5,021 nt of DNA, taken from NCBI GenBank assembly GCA_031283405.1, contig JAITBX010000058.1:1-5021 (forward strand), in the 5' to 3' direction. The position numbers and the translations under genes are program-made. Below are positions 1 to 4,966 of the stretch, piece after piece; within the stretch, counting starts at the first letter, position 1, and every line of letters starts with the position of its first letter. Below the pieces are notes generated by a model, which ran no database searches, had not been told where the DNA came from, and worked only from the letters and a program-made list of their open reading frames with translations. Origin of the DNA: Burkholderiales bacterium (GTDB lineage: Bacteria; Pseudomonadota; Gammaproteobacteria; Burkholderiales; Casimicrobiaceae).

Positions 1-6
1 CTCAGC

Positions 7-42
7 AGTATAGCCGATTGGGAAATGCGCTCTGACCGGAAC
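7..42 (-). repeat. CRISPR direct repeat copy 1 (leftmost in window)
   Basis: This 36-nt unit is identical to the copies at 73-108, 139-174 and 205-240. Internal dyad symmetry is weak, so the repeat would not form a strong hairpin of its own. That is usual for type II repeats, which are processed as a duplex with tracrRNA, and unusual for the palindromic repeats cut by Cas6 enzymes. Confidence 0.9.
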
Positions 43-204
43 CCGACCGCGCGGCTAGAATGTACCCCTAGAAGTATAGCCGATTGGGAAATGCGCTCTG
101 ACCGGAACGCACTCCGCCCGCACAACCTAACCTACACGAGTATAGCCGATTGGGAAATGCGCTCTGACCGGAACTTAATGAAGCGTTACGCAAAGAGCGT
201 GACG

Positions 205-213
205 AGTATAGCC
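205..213 (-). promoter_or_regulatory. Extended -10-like element at the 3' end of each CRISPR repeat
   Basis: Read on the minus strand, the last nine bases of the repeat are GGCTATACT. TATACT matches the -10 consensus TATAAT at five of six positions, and the preceding GGC is close to the TGN extension. The same element is at 7-15, 73-81 and 139-147. In Neisseria type II-C arrays every repeat ends in an extended -10 box that starts a separate short crRNA inside the next spacer. By analogy, initiation 6-7 nt downstream would give guides of about 23-24 nt here. The sequence match is direct; promoter function is inferred. Confidence 0.5.
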
Positions 214-240
214 GATTGGGAAATGCGCTCTGACCGGAAC
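205..240 (-). repeat. CRISPR direct repeat copy 4 (terminal repeat of the array)
   Basis: This last repeat before the flank is identical to the other three, with no terminal degeneration. Leader-distal terminal repeats are often decayed, so the lack of decay weakly suggests the right side is the leader-proximal end. If so, it agrees with transcription on the minus strand. No AT-rich leader of convincing length is obvious, so this remains uncertain. Confidence 0.75.
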
Positions 241-262
241 TGGATGCAAATGCATGGGCTAA

Positions 263-289
263 CCCAAAGCTCTCATTAAGAGCTTTGGG
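263..289. repeat. Perfect 11-bp stem-loop next to the CRISPR array
   Basis: CCCAAAGCTCT (263-273) is exactly complementary to AGAGCTTTGGG (279-289) around the five-base loop CATTA. Neither side is followed directly by a run of T, so it is not a standard intrinsic terminator on its own. In style it resembles the long 3' hairpin of type II-C tracrRNAs. It could also protect or pause a transcript entering or leaving the array. Confidence 0.8.
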
Positions 290-319
290 CGAAAACACAA
301 ACGGAACGTTCTTCGTTCC
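289..319 (-). terminator. Probable intrinsic terminator of phoH, possibly bidirectional
   Basis: The phoH stop codon ends at 348. Reading on along the minus strand, GGAACG (319-314), loop AAGAA and CGTTCC (308-303) form a 6-bp stem. It is followed by the T-rich stretch GTTTGTGTTTT (302 down to about 292). In the plus direction the same stem is followed by TTATGTTT, so it might also stop transcripts leaving the array side. The short stem and interrupted T tract keep confidence moderate. Confidence 0.5.
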
Positions 320-347
320 TTATGTTTCAATAATGATGCGATAGCGT

Positions 348-1787
348 TTACAGCGTCTCCGACGCATAATCGGCCAACCTCGAACGCTCGCCGCGCGCCA
401 GTGTGATGTGGCCGGCGTGTTTCCAGTTTTTCATTCGGTCAACGACATACGTCAGCCCCGAATTGCCTTCGGTGAGATAAGGAGTATCGATTTGAGCGAG
501 GTTGCCGAGGCAGACGACTTTGGTGCCGGGGCCGGCGCGGGTAATCAGCGTTTTCATTTGTTTTGATGTCAGGTTTTGCGCTTCGTCGATAATCAGAAAT
601 TTTTTGACGAAGGTGCGGCCACGCATGAAGTTGAGACTTTTGATTTTGATATGAGCGCGCAGCAGGTCGTGGGTGGCGGCGCGCCCCCAAGCGCCGGCGT
701 CTTCTTCGGTTTGATGCAGCACATCCAAGTTGTCTTCGAGCGCGCCCATCCACGGCGTCATCTTTTCTTCTTCGGTGCCGGGGAGAAAACCGATGTCCTC
801 GCCGACCGGAATGGTGACGCGGGTGATGATGATTTCGGTGTATTTTTTGAATTCGAGCGCCAGCATCAATCCGGCGGCCAGCGTCAGCAGCGTTTTGCCG
901 GTTCCGGCTTGGCCGGCCAGCGTGACGAGATCGATCTCCGGATTCATCAGCAGGTTCAGAGCGAAGTTTTGTTCGCGGTTGCGGGCGGTGATGCCCCACA
1001 CGGCGTTTTTGGCGTGGGTGTAATCCTTGATGGTTTGTAGAACGACGCTTCCCGCGTCGACTTCTTTGACGGTTGCGTAGAAGGGCGCTTCGTTGGTGCG
1101 TTCGAGATACACCATTTCGTTGAGATGCAACGCTGCTGTCAGCGGGCCGGTAACGCGGTACAACGTATGGCCGCCCAATTGCCACGACTCCATGCCTTTA
1201 CCGTGCGTGTCCCAGAAATCCTGCGGCAGTTCGGTCGCGCCGGTGTAGAGCAGATCGGAATCTTCGAGAACTTTGTCGTTGAAGTAATCTTCGGCGTTTA
1301 GACCCAGCGCTTGCGCCTTGATGCGCATATTGATGTCTTTGGAGACGAGAAAGACATCGCGCTCGGGATATTGTTCGCTGAGGTGTTTGACGATGGCGAG
1401 AATCTGATTGTCGGCGCGCGCCGCCAGAAAGGGCAGCGTCGAGGGCGGAATCAAATCGGTTTGCAGAAAGAGCGAGCCGGTCGCCTGAAACGCGCCGTTC
1501 GGCGGCATGAGCGCGATGCCGGAAGCAATGCCGTTTTTTTTCTGCGCGATGTGGCGCGTGATCAGTTCGTCGAGAAAACGCGAGGCTTGTCGCGCATTGC
1601 GGGCGAGTTCCGAATTGCCTTTTTTGTGAGCGTCGAGTTCTTCAAGCACCAGAATCGGGAGATAGATATCGTGCTCCTGAAAACGGAACAGCGAAGTCGG
1701 GTCGTGCAACAGTACGTTGGTGTCGAGGACGAAAAGACGGGCAGCTTTGGGCGCGTGCAAACGGCGGCGGGCAACTTTGGCGTTCAT
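348..1787 (-). CDS. PIN domain-PhoH ATPase fusion protein (PhoH2/YlaK-like)
   Basis: This 479-residue cytoplasmic protein joins an N-terminal PIN nuclease domain to a C-terminal PhoH ATPase domain. Family members are RNA-dependent ATPases/helicases coupled to a metal-dependent ribonuclease. The PIN domain (about 17-165) begins LFVLDTNVLLHDP. Its expected acidic residues are present: D22, E49/E50, D126 in ADNQIL and D151 in SKDINMR, so the nuclease should be active. A linker with a beta-rich stretch follows (about 200-268). The PhoH domain has Walker A GQAGTGKT (292-299) and Walker B LIIDEAQ (398-404). It also has the motif CLGNLAQIDTP and the family's C-terminal ERSRLADYA. Length is normal for proteobacterial PIN-PhoH proteins. 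The ATG at 1787 is the only start that keeps the normal N-terminus, and no clear Shine-Dalgarno precedes it. rnfH lies 81 nt upstream on the same strand, so cotranscription is possible. Its 3' end faces the CRISPR array. The physiological substrate is unknown. Confidence 0.95.
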   Translation of the reverse strand: MNAKVARRRLHAPKAARLFVLDTNVLLHDPTSLFRFQEHDIYLPILVLEELDAHKKGNSELARNARQASRFLDELITRHIAQKKNGIASGIALMPPNGAFQATGSLFLQTDLIPPSTLPFLAARADNQILAIVKHLSEQYPERDVFLVSKDINMRIKAQALGLNAEDYFNDKVLEDSDLLYTGATELPQDFWDTHGKGMESWQLGGHTLYRVTGPLTAALHLNEMVYLERTNEAPFYATVKEVDAGSVVLQTIKDYTHAKNAVWGITARNREQNFALNLLMNPEIDLVTLAGQAGTGKTLLTLAAGLMLALEFKKYTEIIITRVTIPVGEDIGFLPGTEEEKMTPWMGALEDNLDVLHQTEEDAGAWGRAATHDLLRAHIKIKSLNFMRGRTFVKKFLIIDEAQNLTSKQMKTLITRAGPGTKVVCLGNLAQIDTPYLTEGNSGLTYVVDRMKNWKHAGHITLARGERSRLADYASETL

Positions 1788-1868
1788 TGATTATCGGTCG
1801 ATTCAGATCAGGGCAAGTTCAAAATAAGGGTAAATGGTAACACGATGATTTCGGGATGCGGCGATTTG

Positions 1869-2165
1869 CTATTCGGCGGCTTTAGCGCGAGCATGGGCGC
1901 GCAAACGGCGGCTTTCTTTGGGGTCACAACGCAAAGGCTGCAACCATTCGACACGATCGCCGTCATGAAGCGCCGTGACGGGTTCGACGCGCCGTCCGAA
2001 AATGGCGCAGCCCGAAAAAGTATTTTCATCCGGCGGAAACGCGCCCGAAGCGCGAGCTTCCTTGATTGCATCGGCGACAGTGCTGCCGCTCGGCATCTGA
2101 AAGTTGCGCATGATGGGCTGGTTTTGAATGACGCAAACGACGGAAATGTTGATCCTTTTACTCAT
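1869..2165 (-). CDS. rnfH: RnfH family ubiquitin-like-fold protein (UPF0125)
   Basis: This small 98-residue protein belongs to the RnfH/UPF0125 family of beta-grasp proteins. Family features visible here are an N-terminal strand of the form INISVVCVIQNQ and a central MPSGSTVADAI segment. They continue with CAIFGRRVEP, HDGDRVEWLQPL, and the basic tail DPKESRRLRAHARAK. Its molecular role is not well established. The name comes from co-occurrence with the Rnf electron-transport complex in some bacteria, and in enterobacteria it sits in the ratA-rnfH pair. The chosen ATG at 2165 gives the usual family length and N-terminus. The frame stays open far upstream, but only as the antisense of smpB. Only a weak purine stretch (AGCAGAAATAAAC) precedes the start. 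The gene is divergent from smpB, which is conserved context, but the usual neighbour ratA is missing between them. phoH follows on the same strand. Confidence 0.88.
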   Translation of the reverse strand: MSKRINISVVCVIQNQPIMRNFQMPSGSTVADAIKEARASGAFPPDENTFSGCAIFGRRVEPVTALHDGDRVEWLQPLRCDPKESRRLRAHARAKAAE

Positions 2166-2209
2166 GTTTATTTCTGCTTTATAACTGCGAAAGAACGCTT
2201 CGATACGGG

Positions 2210-2215
2210 TATAAT
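2210..2215 (+). promoter_or_regulatory. Candidate -10 box of the smpB promoter
   Basis: A perfect TATAAT lies in the 78-nt divergent intergenic region, 28 nt before the smpB ATG. It would start transcription near 2222 and leave a leader of about 22 nt. No good -35 hexamer is seen at the usual distance (TGCGAA at 17 bp), so an activator or weak basal activity is possible. If the promoter is real, it rules out the alternative in-frame ATG at 2214, which lies inside the box. Confidence 0.4.
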
Positions 2216-2243
2216 GAACAACTGTTTTAATCCGTGCCGCCTC

Positions 2244-2702
2244 ATGTCCATTGTCGATAACCGAAAAGCTTTTCACGACTATTTTATCGAAGAACGCTTT
2301 GAAGCGGGTTTGGTTCTCAATGGTTGGGAAGTTAAGGCGGCGCGCGGGGGGCGGGCGCAACTCAAAGAGGCGTATGTCGTTATCCGTAACGGCGAGCTGT
2401 GGTTGCTGGGCGCGCACATTACGCCGCTGACGTCGGCTTCGACGCATGTTCACGCCGAACCGACGCGCACCCGCAAATTGTTGATGCACGCCAAAGAAAT
2501 CCAGCGCTTGATCGGACAGGTGGAGCGCGCCGGCTATACGTTGATACCGATCGATCTGCATTTCAAGAGTGGCCGGATCAAGCTGGAAATCGGTTTGGCC
2601 AAAGGAAAAAAGCAGCACGACAAGCGGCAGTCGGAAAAAGAACGCGAATGGAACCGCGAAAAGCAGCGGTTGTTGCGGGATCGTCCGGGAAAGACGCGCT
2701 GA
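2244..2702 (+). CDS. smpB: SsrA-binding protein SmpB (ribosome rescue)
   Basis: This 152-residue protein binds tmRNA (SsrA) and delivers it to stalled ribosomes in trans-translation. It thereby frees the ribosome and tags the incomplete peptide for proteolysis. The SmpB signature runs from the N-terminus: KAFHDYFIEERFEAGLVLNG (8-27), then WEVKAARGGRAQLKEAYV. RTRKLLMHAKEI (76-86) and GYTLIPIDLHFKSGRIKLE (97-115) follow. The basic tail GLAKGKKQHDKR and KEREWNREKQR normally forms a helix in the mRNA channel. Length is typical. The ATG at 2244 is preferred over the in-frame ATG at 2214 because family proteins start a few residues before the KAF/ARHDYF motif. No strong Shine-Dalgarno precedes it. 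etfB begins 8 nt after its stop, so the genes may be cotranscribed although their functions are unrelated. Confidence 0.97.
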   Translation: MSIVDNRKAFHDYFIEERFEAGLVLNGWEVKAARGGRAQLKEAYVVIRNGELWLLGAHITPLTSASTHVHAEPTRTRKLLMHAKEIQRLIGQVERAGYTLIPIDLHFKSGRIKLEIGLAKGKKQHDKRQSEKEREWNREKQRLLRDRPGKTR

Positions 2703-2710
2703 GTAAAAAC

Positions 2711-3457
2711 ATGAAAATTCTGGTGCCGGTAAAAAGAGTGATCGACCCTTCCTTCAAAGTGCGCTTGAAGCCCGACCATTCGGGGCTTGATATGGCGTAC
2801 ATGAAAATGGTGACGAATCCCTACGACGAAGCGGCGCTTGCTGCGGCCTTGCAATTCAAGGAACAAGACGCCAAGACGCAGGTGTTGACAGTTTCGTGCG
2901 GCGCCGAAGACAGCGTGGAAACATTGCGCACGACACTGGCGATGGGCGCGGACGAAGCCTTGTTTATCGAGGCGCGTCAGGCGATGTCAACGCTGGTGCT
3001 GGCGCGCATATTGAAAGCGGTGGCGGTGCGCGAAAATTGCGATATGGTGTTGATCGGCCGTCAGGGCATGGGCAGTGACGGCAATCAGGCCGGGCCGATG
3101 CTGGCGATGTTGCTCGGTTGGCCTTTCGTGCCGTTCGCCGAAACGTTGACTATCGAAGGCAGGCGCGTGAGCGCGCGTTGCAAAACCGATCACGGCTTTG
3201 AAATGCTTGAAACGACTTTGCCGGTGCTGGCCAGCGTCGAAATCGGAATTGCCGCGCCGCGTTATGTTTCCATGCCCATGCTGATGAAGGCCAAGAAAAA
3301 ACAAATTCCGAGCGTGACGGCGGACGAGCTTGGCATCGATATGAAAATGAATGTGGCCGTCGTTCAGTTGCGCGAGCCGCCGGAGCGTCGCCGTGGCGTC
3401 ATGTTGCCCGATTCGGCAACGCTCGTCGAGCGTTTGCGCGACATGCAAATTATTTAA
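2711..3457 (+). CDS. etfB: Electron transfer flavoprotein beta subunit
   Basis: This 248-residue subunit pairs with EtfA to form the FAD- and AMP-containing ETF heterodimer. ETF takes electrons from acyl-CoA and related dehydrogenases and normally passes them to ETF:quinone oxidoreductase. The family start MKILVPVKRVIDPSFKVRLK is followed by TNPYDEAALAAAL (35-47) and GADEALFIE (79-87). The nucleotide-binding motif GRQGMGSDGNQAG (116-128) and the dehydrogenase-recognition loop APRYVSMPMLMKAKKK (182-197) come next. Length is normal. In the recognition loop Met188 stands where the conserved anchoring leucine (Leu195 of human ETF beta) is usually found, a mild substitution. The ATG at 2711 is fixed by the conserved N-terminus, and the longer upstream frame is only smpB read in another frame. 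No Shine-Dalgarno is evident, so coupling to smpB translation is plausible. No dehydrogenase partner gene is in the window. Confidence 0.95.
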   Translation: MKILVPVKRVIDPSFKVRLKPDHSGLDMAYMKMVTNPYDEAALAAALQFKEQDAKTQVLTVSCGAEDSVETLRTTLAMGADEALFIEARQAMSTLVLARILKAVAVRENCDMVLIGRQGMGSDGNQAGPMLAMLLGWPFVPFAETLTIEGRRVSARCKTDHGFEMLETTLPVLASVEIGIAAPRYVSMPMLMKAKKKQIPSVTADELGIDMKMNVAVVQLREPPERRRGVMLPDSATLVERLRDMQII

Positions 3458-3465
3458 AGGCCGAC

Positions 3466-3471
3466 AGGGGT
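3466..3471 (+). promoter_or_regulatory. Ribosome binding site of etfA
   Basis: AGGGGT lies 8 nt before the ATG at 3480, within the 22-nt gap after etfB. Among the genes in this window it is one of the few clear Shine-Dalgarno sequences. It supports initiation at the ATGATG pair (3480 or 3483). Confidence 0.6.
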
Positions 3472-3479
3472 AACGCGCG

Positions 3480-4430
3480 ATGATGGTATTGGTGCTGGCC
3501 GAACACGAAGACGGGCAACTGGACGCGGCGACGCGCAGCGCCGTGTCGGCGGCGCGTTTACTCGGAAACGACGTGCATGTTCTGGTGACGGCAAGCGAAG
3601 TCCACGCTGAAACCCTGGCGCGGCAAGCTGCCGCCATCGACGGCGTCACCCGCGTCAAACGCATCGCGGCCAACCATCTCGAAGCGCAACTGACCGAAGA
3701 CTTGGCGGCGCAAACACGAGTCGTGCTGGAGCGCGGCGGCTACCGCTACGCGATGATGTCGAGCAGCTACAAAGGCAAACGGGTGATGCCGTATCTGGCG
3801 GCGCTGTGCAACACTGATCTCACCACCGATATCATCAAAATCGAAAGCGAAGACACCTTTGTGCGGCCGGTGTACGCCGGAAGTTTGCGAGTCGTCGAGC
3901 GCTTGAAAGGCGCGGTCAAGCTGCTGACCGTTCGCGCCAGCGCTTTTCCTCCCGCCGGCGTGCAAGCGCGGGCGACGCCGATTGAAATGTTGACGCCGCT
4001 GCCGTCGGCGCTGACGCCGCCCTATGCGATTCGCCGCGTGGGACGCAGCAGCCAAAGCTCGCCGCGACCGGAATTGTCGCGGGCGCGAATCGTGATCGGT
4101 TGCGGACTCGGCGTGAAAAAAGACGATATGGATGTTGTCGAAAAACTGGCGGGCAAACTCAACGCGGCGATCGGCGTGAGCCGCGGCGTCGTCGAAGAAG
4201 GCATGGCATCGAGTGAATACCTGCTGGGACAAACCGGAAAAATCATCGCGCCGGAACTTTATATCGCCATCGGCATTTCCGGCGCCGTCCAACACATGGC
4301 CGGCGTCAAGGATAGCAAAGTGATCGTGGCGATCAACAAAGACCCGCAAGCGCCGATTTTTCAGATCGCCGATTACGGCGTTGTCGGCGATGCGCGCGAC
4401 GTGATTCCGGCGCTGATTGGGGCGATTTGA
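3480..4430 (+). CDS. etfA: Electron transfer flavoprotein alpha subunit
   Basis: This 316-residue partner of EtfB holds the FAD between the two subunits. The N-terminal domain (1-190) has MVLVLAEHEDGQL and the typical RPVYAGSLRVVERLKG (129-143). The C-terminal FAD domain (about 200-312) has SRGVVEEG (234-241), GQTGKIIAPELYIAIGISGA (250-269), QHMAGVKDSKVIVAINKD (271-288) and APIFQIADYGVVGD (291-304). Residues matching known FAD contacts are present: Arg235, Thr252 and His272. Two positions differ from the common pattern. The GGRGL loop reads IGCGL (206-210), so the arginine is replaced, and the residue before the GQTGK block is Leu rather than the usual Val/Gln context. The gene lies 22 nt after etfB and is surely in the same operon. 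The start may be 3480 or the next codon at 3483. It is likely a functional, somewhat divergent, canonical ETF. Confidence 0.95.
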   Translation: MMVLVLAEHEDGQLDAATRSAVSAARLLGNDVHVLVTASEVHAETLARQAAAIDGVTRVKRIAANHLEAQLTEDLAAQTRVVLERGGYRYAMMSSSYKGKRVMPYLAALCNTDLTTDIIKIESEDTFVRPVYAGSLRVVERLKGAVKLLTVRASAFPPAGVQARATPIEMLTPLPSALTPPYAIRRVGRSSQSSPRPELSRARIVIGCGLGVKKDDMDVVEKLAGKLNAAIGVSRGVVEEGMASSEYLLGQTGKIIAPELYIAIGISGAVQHMAGVKDSKVIVAINKDPQAPIFQIADYGVVGDARDVIPALIGAI

Positions 4431-4435
4431 GTTTC

Positions 4436-4461
4436 AGGAATCAAGAATCAGGGATCAGGAT
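4436..4461 (+). repeat. Degenerate 7-nt tandem repeat after etfA
   Basis: Successive units AGGAATC (4436), AAGAATC (4443), AGGGATC (4450) and a partial AGGAT (4457) lie just downstream of the etfA stop. Such heptamer tracts are common non-coding repeats in some bacterial genomes. The tract leads directly into the inverted repeat at 4462-4489. Confidence 0.65.
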
Positions 4462-4489
4462 GTAGGGACACGGCGTGTCGTGCCCCTGC
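4462..4489. repeat. REP-like imperfect palindrome downstream of etfA
   Basis: GTAGGGACACGG (4462-4473) pairs with TCGTGCCCCTGC (4478-4489) through nine Watson-Crick and two G-T pairs, with one A-C mismatch. The loop is CGTG. There is no T tract, so if it ends the etf transcript it does so imperfectly; it could instead stabilise the mRNA 3' end. The left arm with its flank (4459-4475) recurs at 4816-4832 with one difference, which marks it as part of an interspersed repeat family. Confidence 0.65.
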
Positions 4490-4526
4490 GGTTTGCGAGA
4501 GAGGAAGCGCGCAGCACACAGGATTT

Positions 4527-4530
4527 GAGG
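4527..4530 (+). promoter_or_regulatory. Ribosome binding site of the small membrane protein gene
   Basis: GAGG lies 8 nt before the ATG at 4539. This supports translation of the short gene and its start. Confidence 0.5.
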
Positions 4531-4538
4531 CAACACCC

Positions 4539-4775
4539 ATGCAAACGTGGCACATTGTTATCATCATGGCGATAGTCTGTGCGATGATCATCGTTGCGAT
4601 ATTTGTGCTTCCTTATCTGACGGTGAAGATGACGTTGCCGGGATGGTGGATCATCAAATTCTTCTTGATCTTTGTCGTGCTGTTGATGGTTCTGAGCTTG
4701 TTCTTGCCGAAATTCGTGAGCATTTCTGCGGCGTCGGCGATTGCAATCATCTTCCTGCTCAAGCGCGAACGTTAG
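4539..4775 (+). CDS. Small hypothetical membrane protein
   Basis: This is a 78-residue, very hydrophobic protein that I do not recognise. A first membrane helix spans about residues 5-27 (from HIVIIMAIVCAMIIVAIFVL). A short polar turn TVKMTLPG follows. A second helix spans about 37-57 (WIIKFFLIFVVLLMVLSLFL). A weaker third hydrophobic stretch lies at 59-74, before the basic end KRER. It would therefore be an inner-membrane protein with two or three helices. Coding is supported by the GAGG ribosome binding site, the clean hydrophobic pattern with a charged turn and tail, and the lack of a better frame. It follows etfA on the same strand after 108 nt of repeats, so it probably has its own transcript. 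The window gives no functional clue. It could be a holin-like, membrane-stabilising or purely orphan protein; none of these is supported specifically. Confidence 0.65.
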   Translation: MQTWHIVIIMAIVCAMIIVAIFVLPYLTVKMTLPGWWIIKFFLIFVVLLMVLSLFLPKFVSISAASAIAIIFLLKRER

Positions 4776-4815
4776 AGGGTATGCGGGTAAGCCTTTAGCC
4801 GTGAGCGATCGGCGA

Positions 4816-4832
4816 GATGTAGGGGCACGGCG
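4816..4832 (+). repeat. Second, partial copy of the interspersed repeat
   Basis: GATGTAGGGGCACGGCG matches 4459-4475 at 16 of 17 positions. The right arm of the palindrome is absent here: the sequence continues CAAAGTTGTG. This looks like a decayed or truncated copy flanking the small membrane protein gene on its other side. Confidence 0.6.
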
Positions 4833-4952
4833 CAAAGTTGTGAAATCAAAAATGATGGACTTCGCTTGCGCGCTTCCATTGGCCTACATGCGTTGATGAA
4901 ATACCCGGGCTTTTCCTTCCCTCGGCTCATCAACCGGACACTGCCAGAGCAT

Positions 4953-4966
4953 TTGATGTAAGTCAA
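4953..4966 (+). promoter_or_regulatory. FNR/ANR-type binding box
   Basis: TTGATGTAAGTCAA matches the FNR/ANR consensus TTGAT-N4-ATCAA at nine of ten defined positions. The single change (ATCAA to GTCAA) is common in proteobacterial sites. The centre is at about 4959.5. A class II promoter would then start near 5001, while the best -10 candidate (TGTAAT, 4995-5000) would start nearer 5007, so the geometry is not perfect. It would give oxygen-responsive control of a gene beyond the right edge. Confidence 0.5.

Larger units (their letters stand above)
1..240 (-). CRISPR. CRISPR array end, type II-like (probably II-C), 4 repeats and 3 complete spacers
   Basis: Four copies of one 36-nt repeat lie at 7-42, 73-108, 139-174 and 205-240, with no mismatch between them. 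They are separated by three unrelated 30-nt spacers at 43-72, 109-138 and 175-204. Positions 1-6 are probably the end of another spacer, so the array continues beyond the left edge. On the plus strand the repeat begins AGTATAGCC and ends CCGGAAC; on the minus strand it begins GTTCCGG and ends GGCTATACT. A 36/30 period is characteristic of type II arrays (types I-C, I-E and III differ in repeat or spacer length). A GTT start with an ACT/AAT-like end fits type II-C, which favours crRNA transcription on the minus strand. Subtype and direction are inferences, because no cas9, cas1 or cas2 is visible here. Identical repeats with no decay suggest an intact array. The 66-nt period is divisible by three, which creates meaningless repetitive reading frames. 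Confidence 0.95.
241..347. other. CRISPR flank with three inverted repeats, between the array and phoH
   Basis: No plausible gene lies in these 107 nt. They hold a short dyad ATGCAAATGCAT (244-255), a perfect 11-bp hairpin (263-273 with 279-289) and a 6-bp hairpin (303-308 with 314-319). A nexus-like alternative fold TGGG-CTAA-CCCA (255-266) is also possible, but it shares its CCCA with the 11-bp hairpin. The region could be the array leader, a convergent terminator zone, or part of a small RNA such as tracrRNA. The sequence alone does not decide between these. Confidence 0.6.

Noticed and set aside
25..279. An open frame on the plus strand encoding a repetitive peptide (SIADWEMRSDRN units)
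   Set aside because: It is the CRISPR array read as protein. The 66-nt period is a multiple of three, so the repeat stays in frame. There is no ribosome binding site and the spacers give unrelated peptide.
263..289. The 11-bp hairpin as a simple intrinsic terminator
   Set aside because: No T-run follows the stem immediately on either strand, so it is listed as a stem-loop only. The neighbouring 303-319 hairpin is the better terminator candidate.
68..298. An open frame on the minus strand with repeated SGQSAFPNRLYS units
   Set aside because: It is the same artefact on the opposite strand of the CRISPR array.
576..1040. Long open frames antisense to phoH (also at 1311-1790)
   Set aside because: They lie wholly inside a well-supported PIN-PhoH gene and show no family features. 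Long antisense frames are common in GC-rich genes.
1788..1868. A separate phoH promoter in the rnfH-phoH gap
   Set aside because: TTGAAC/TTGCCC and GATAAT-like hexamers occur on the minus strand, but their spacing (21 or 15 nt) is poor and the -10-like box abuts the ATG. This is not enough to annotate.
2214..2243. Alternative smpB start at 2214
   Set aside because: It would add a non-homologous stretch, and the ATG lies inside a perfect TATAAT box. The ATG at 2244 matches the family start.
2399..2710. Upstream extension of the etfB frame, overlapping smpB
   Set aside because: The family N-terminus MKILVPVKR begins at 2711. The upstream part is smpB in another frame.
3558..4349. A 263-codon open frame antisense to etfA
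   Set aside because: It has the His/Arg/Asp-rich composition typical of an antisense shadow and overlaps a clear etfA gene.
4772..4966. A 64-codon open frame on the minus strand
   Set aside because: It has no recognisable features or ribosome binding site and spans repeat sequence and a putative regulatory box.
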